Assembly (NCBI GenBank): GCA_027485675.1
Contig: JAIXQP010000025.1
Span: 1-64,000 of the forward strand
Length of the DNA stretch: 64,000 nucleotides
Source: Terriglobales bacterium
GTDB lineage: Bacteria > Acidobacteriota > Terriglobia > Bryobacterales > Bryobacteraceae
Reading direction: 5' to 3'
Part shown: one piece after another, positions 61,988 through 64,000 of the stretch
Layout of the letters: each line of letters starts with the position of its first letter
Numbering within the stretch: position 1 is the first letter of the stretch
Made by a program: the position numbers and the translations under genes
Notes under the pieces: model-generated
The model's database searches: none
Told to the model about the DNA's origin: nothing
The model's input: only the letters and a program-made list of their open reading frames with translations

Positions 61988-63013
61988 TCACCCTGATCGT
62001 CGAACAATCGCTGTGGCAGGCGCCAGTCGAAGATATTCTCGGTCCTTACAGATTGTGGCCGGACACTCCGGCCAGAACGTCCGTACCTGCGCCAGCCACT
62101 GTTCGAGCATTGCCCGGAATCGCCGAGGTCGCTTATACTCGACCGACCCCAACTGGGCGGTCAGTCCATATTCACCAAAAAGCGGAATCCGCTCCTCCCC
62201 TTTCGCGACGAAGCAGCGATAAGCCAGCCACACAAACAAGTCCAAAGCTCCCGGAGCAGAACCGAAGATCTTGACCACTTCGATATCGACCGGGATCGGA
62301 TGAGCCATCACCTCGGCAAAGAACTCGTCGCTGAGAACGACTGTGTTCTCGAACTCCTCCCCCGGAACCGACTGCGAGCGATCGCGATCGTACCAGATCT
62401 TGGCTTCGCGCAGGAAGTTAAACCGCGACCGTTGCACCACGCGCGCCCGTAGACCCGTTGATTCCGTCCCAAAGAAAATCGTCGCGCCAAAGATCCTTTC
62501 GAAAGCGGCAACCAGCCGACGGTACTCTTTGCCTCCCTTCGCCATGCCGAATGTATCTAGCATCTGAGCAGCTGACTTGAATCGGATGACCTGGCTCTGT
62601 TGGCGGACTGCAAGAGTGGCCAAGAAGATCGGCACCAGCCGATCCTGCCCGTACGGCAAACCAAACTGCGGGTGCCCGGTGATCTGCAACGTGAACGATC
62701 CGTTTCGCCGCTCATAGACGAGAGTCGAACTGGCTGGTCGGCGCACAGGTAGGCCGCAAAGGACGAAAGGCCTCGCCGCGAATCCAAGCAACTGTTGCGC
62801 CTTGTCCCGCCGCTCTCGAACGAGCTCAATTGCCTCGACGTGGCGAACCTGGCGTTTCGAAACGAGAAATTCGCCGAAAGCGCCTTCCATGATGGACTTT
62901 GTAGATTCAAGCTCATGGCTGTCCCTGTAAAACGCACCGGCCGATCGGGACGAGTCCCTCACAGCAAACTCCCAGCTATCGAGGCACGGTAAGTACCGGC
63001 CTCCGGCAGGCAT
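61988..63013 (-). CDS. Plasmid-type RepA replication initiator (RepA_C-like)
   Basis: A 341-residue protein resembling plasmid RepA (PF04796-like) initiators, which bind iterons and start plasmid replication. Typical blocks are FTLQITGHPQFGLPYGQDRL, VPIFLATLAVRQQSQVIRF and LDLFVWLAYRCFVAKGEERI. The N-terminus is uncertain: the ATG at 63013 or one at 62890 (about 40 residues in) could serve, and neither has a clear Shine-Dalgarno. Codon use differs from the core genes (more TTC/CGC/AAG mixed with AT-rich codons). Its position close to the right attachment core suggests an integrating plasmid-like element. Confidence 0.68.
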   Translation of the reverse strand: MPAGGRYLPCLDSWEFAVRDSSRSAGAFYRDSHELESTKSIMEGAFGEFLVSKRQVRHVEAIELVRERRDKAQQLLGFAARPFVLCGLPVRRPASSTLVYERRNGSFTLQITGHPQFGLPYGQDRLVPIFLATLAVRQQSQVIRFKSAAQMLDTFGMAKGGKEYRRLVAAFERIFGATIFFGTESTGLRARVVQRSRFNFLREAKIWYDRDRSQSVPGEEFENTVVLSDEFFAEVMAHPIPVDIEVVKIFGSAPGALDLFVWLAYRCFVAKGEERIPLFGEYGLTAQLGSVEYKRPRRFRAMLEQWLAQVRTFWPECPATICKDREYLRLAPATAIVRRSG

Positions 63014-63026
63014 CTTGGACCATCGC

Positions 63027-63046
63027 CCTGTTCAACAACCTGTTCA
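63027..63046 (+). repeat. Paired CCTGTTCA repeats beside the right core
   Basis: CCTGTTCA at 63027-63034 and 63039-63046, twelve bases apart, about 85 bases before the right core. Together with the left pair they match the layout of arm sites on both sides of a phage-type attachment site. Confidence 0.6.
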
Positions 63047-63129
63047 ACTACTGCCCAAACAGCATCGAACGGCCTTCTCAGTGGACGCGGAGTGTCCCTG
63101 TTTGCAGTGGTTTGCGAAGCAAAAGTTGT

Positions 63130-63174
63130 TTCGTAATCAGCAGGTCGCCAGTTCGATCCTGGCGGGTGGCTCCA
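63130..63174 (+). repeat. Right attachment core (tRNA-Thr 3' half copy)
   Basis: Identical over 45 bases to 39207-39251. The 5' half of the tRNA is absent, so this is not a tRNA gene but the right end of the integrated island. Confidence 0.88.
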
Positions 63175-63345
63175 GATCATTGAAAAACAACGAGTTGCGG
63201 AAATGACGTTTCGCTCTGACCTGCAGTCACAAAATCAGCAGCTCAAGAGAAGCTTGATACAGCAGCCCTTTTGTTTTCAATGTATTGCGATCGGTTGTCT
63301 CGAACGGGCAGTTGTGTCCTGTGCAACACCTGTTCAAATCACTGA
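63175..63345. repeat. Sequence beyond the right core, similar to the left island end
   Basis: It resembles 39252-39420, including TCACAAAATCAGCAG, a TTTTCAAT stretch and paired repeats CCTGTGCA (63318-63325) and CCTGTTCA (63329-63336). This is what a second, related element integrated at the same tRNA would look like. Confidence 0.62.
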
Positions 63346-64000
63346 CGTTTTCGTTCAGTAGAGGATACTCCGAAGAGTCTAAATCGTCCGTAGCGGGCCG
63401 GCATTTAGGTTCTCCGAGCCTCCAGATTTAGCTCTGGGCCGATTCGCTGGCTGGGTTATCTTGCGAAGTCGAACTGAGACCCGGCTTTAGCAGCTCGCGG
63501 CGAAGCGCCTTTAAACGGTCGCATTCGGAGCCACCGGGTTCTTCAAAGTCGAAAACGACCCGCGAGCGGTACCGCACCGCGGCAACCTTGAACTTGTGCC
63601 AAACCGCCGGCGTGCGAGTGGATGCTGGCACCGATATGCACGCAGTTTTGGTTGAAATTCGAGCTCGCTTGGAAGTCGAAGTCCGCGCAGCAGTTTCTAG
63701 AAAAGCCGAGAACATAGAACGGATACAAGGGCGATAGCAAGGTCGCGGCGAACCTGCTGAATGGTTGCCGCGAATCGGTATTCGGATCTTGTCCGGCCGA
63801 GTTCTTCTGGCGCTTGGCGCTACTACACGACCCAACGCGGCACACATCGATGGCGCCCGGCCGGTGAATTTCAAGATCACGACTTGTTGCCTTGGCTGCG
63901 CTCCGGCAAACTGCGTTGGTGCAAGCCGGGTTCCGACAACTTCAGCCTGGCGGAGGAGAACGCCGAGCAGTGCCCGTTCCTCCGGACCGCCTGTCTAACT
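63346..64000. other. Right edge: no recognised gene
   Basis: Two possible ORFs: 63428-63880 on the minus strand (150 residues; a possible real part is RLKALRRELLKPGL) and one from ATG 63761 on the plus strand that is open at the window end (80 codons, including DHDLLPWLRSGKLRWCKPG). I recognise neither, and they overlap, so at most one is likely real. Confidence 0.3.

Larger units (their letters stand above)
39252..63174. mobile_element. Genomic island in tRNA-Thr(CGT)
   Basis: About 23.9 kb bounded by exact 45-base direct repeats of the tRNA-Thr 3' end. Inside are three TonB receptor loci with secreted enzymes, insertion-sequence debris, toxin-antitoxin remnants and a plasmid-type RepA gene next to the right end. 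No integrase is visible, so the element is probably defective or was mobilised with help from a neighbour. Paired CCTGTTCA repeats lie 140-210 bases from the cores, as expected for integrase arm sites. Boundaries are good; age and origin are inference. Confidence 0.78.

Noticed and set aside
63130-63174. A second tRNA-Thr gene
   Set aside because: Only the 3' 45 bases are present; the acceptor 5' strand and D arm are missing.

Overview
ORGANISM. High-GC chromosomal DNA, most likely from an acidobacterium of the Solibacter/Bryobacter type (Bryobacterales). Clues seen in the sequence: three very large TonB-dependent receptors with an N-terminal carboxypeptidase-regulatory-like domain, a secreted protein whose C-terminus resembles the Solibacter-type TIGR03437 domain, CRTAC1/ASPIC-UnbV, DUF1501 and PSD1 proteins, and many small secreted proteins. 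This assignment is inference from family content. LAYOUT. (1) 1-25,569 and on to 39,116 is ordinary core chromosome. It holds a phosphatase-like gene, prfB (with its programmed +1 frameshift) and sua5; a cytochrome c/copper-monooxygenase-like protein; glnS; a lytic transglycosylase; a YfhO-like membrane protein; a baeRF-type protein; speA; and an SDR enzyme. A four-gene operon follows: trmJ-like methyltransferase, AAA ATPase, HNH nuclease (a Septu/PtuAB-like pair) and a lipoprotein. Next come a GDPD, a TIGR03437-type protein, and the replication block dnaA-dnaN-gyrB with oriC (25,196-25,569). (2) 25,570-31,698 has an M14 peptidase, tRNA-Gly(GCC), a DUF1080/heme/QW fusion broken by an in-frame UGA, and secreted beta proteins. 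(3) 31,717-39,116 is a tightly overlapping surface-polysaccharide operon: NeuD-type acyltransferase, two related glycosyltransferases, an ABC exporter ATPase without a permease, an FkbM methyltransferase, a DegT aminotransferase and a third glycosyltransferase. (4) 39,176-39,251 is tRNA-Thr(CGT). Its 3' 45 bases recur exactly at 63,130-63,174 and bound a ~24 kb genomic island. Paired CCTGTTCA repeats lie beside both cores and again beyond the right one, so at least two related elements seem to have accumulated here. ISLAND CONTENT. The cargo is nutrient acquisition: a TonB receptor (broken by an in-frame UAA) with PSD1 and DUF1501 proteins; an intact TonB receptor followed by a Tat-exported mannonate-dehydratase-like enzyme; and a TonB receptor-CRTAC1-TPR operon. 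Around them are transposon debris (ISNCY-type, an IS481-like element with an in-frame UAG, a solo end of the same element, IS110 and IS701 remnants), remnants of a VapBC-like pair at opposite ends, and a plasmid-type RepA initiator beside the right attachment core. No integrase gene is visible. HOW THE GENES WORK TOGETHER. The core half is replication, translation and envelope housekeeping. The polysaccharide operon probably builds an N-acylated amino-sugar glycan for export. The island supplies outer-membrane receptors with periplasmic enzymes or heme proteins for using plant or microbial polymers.
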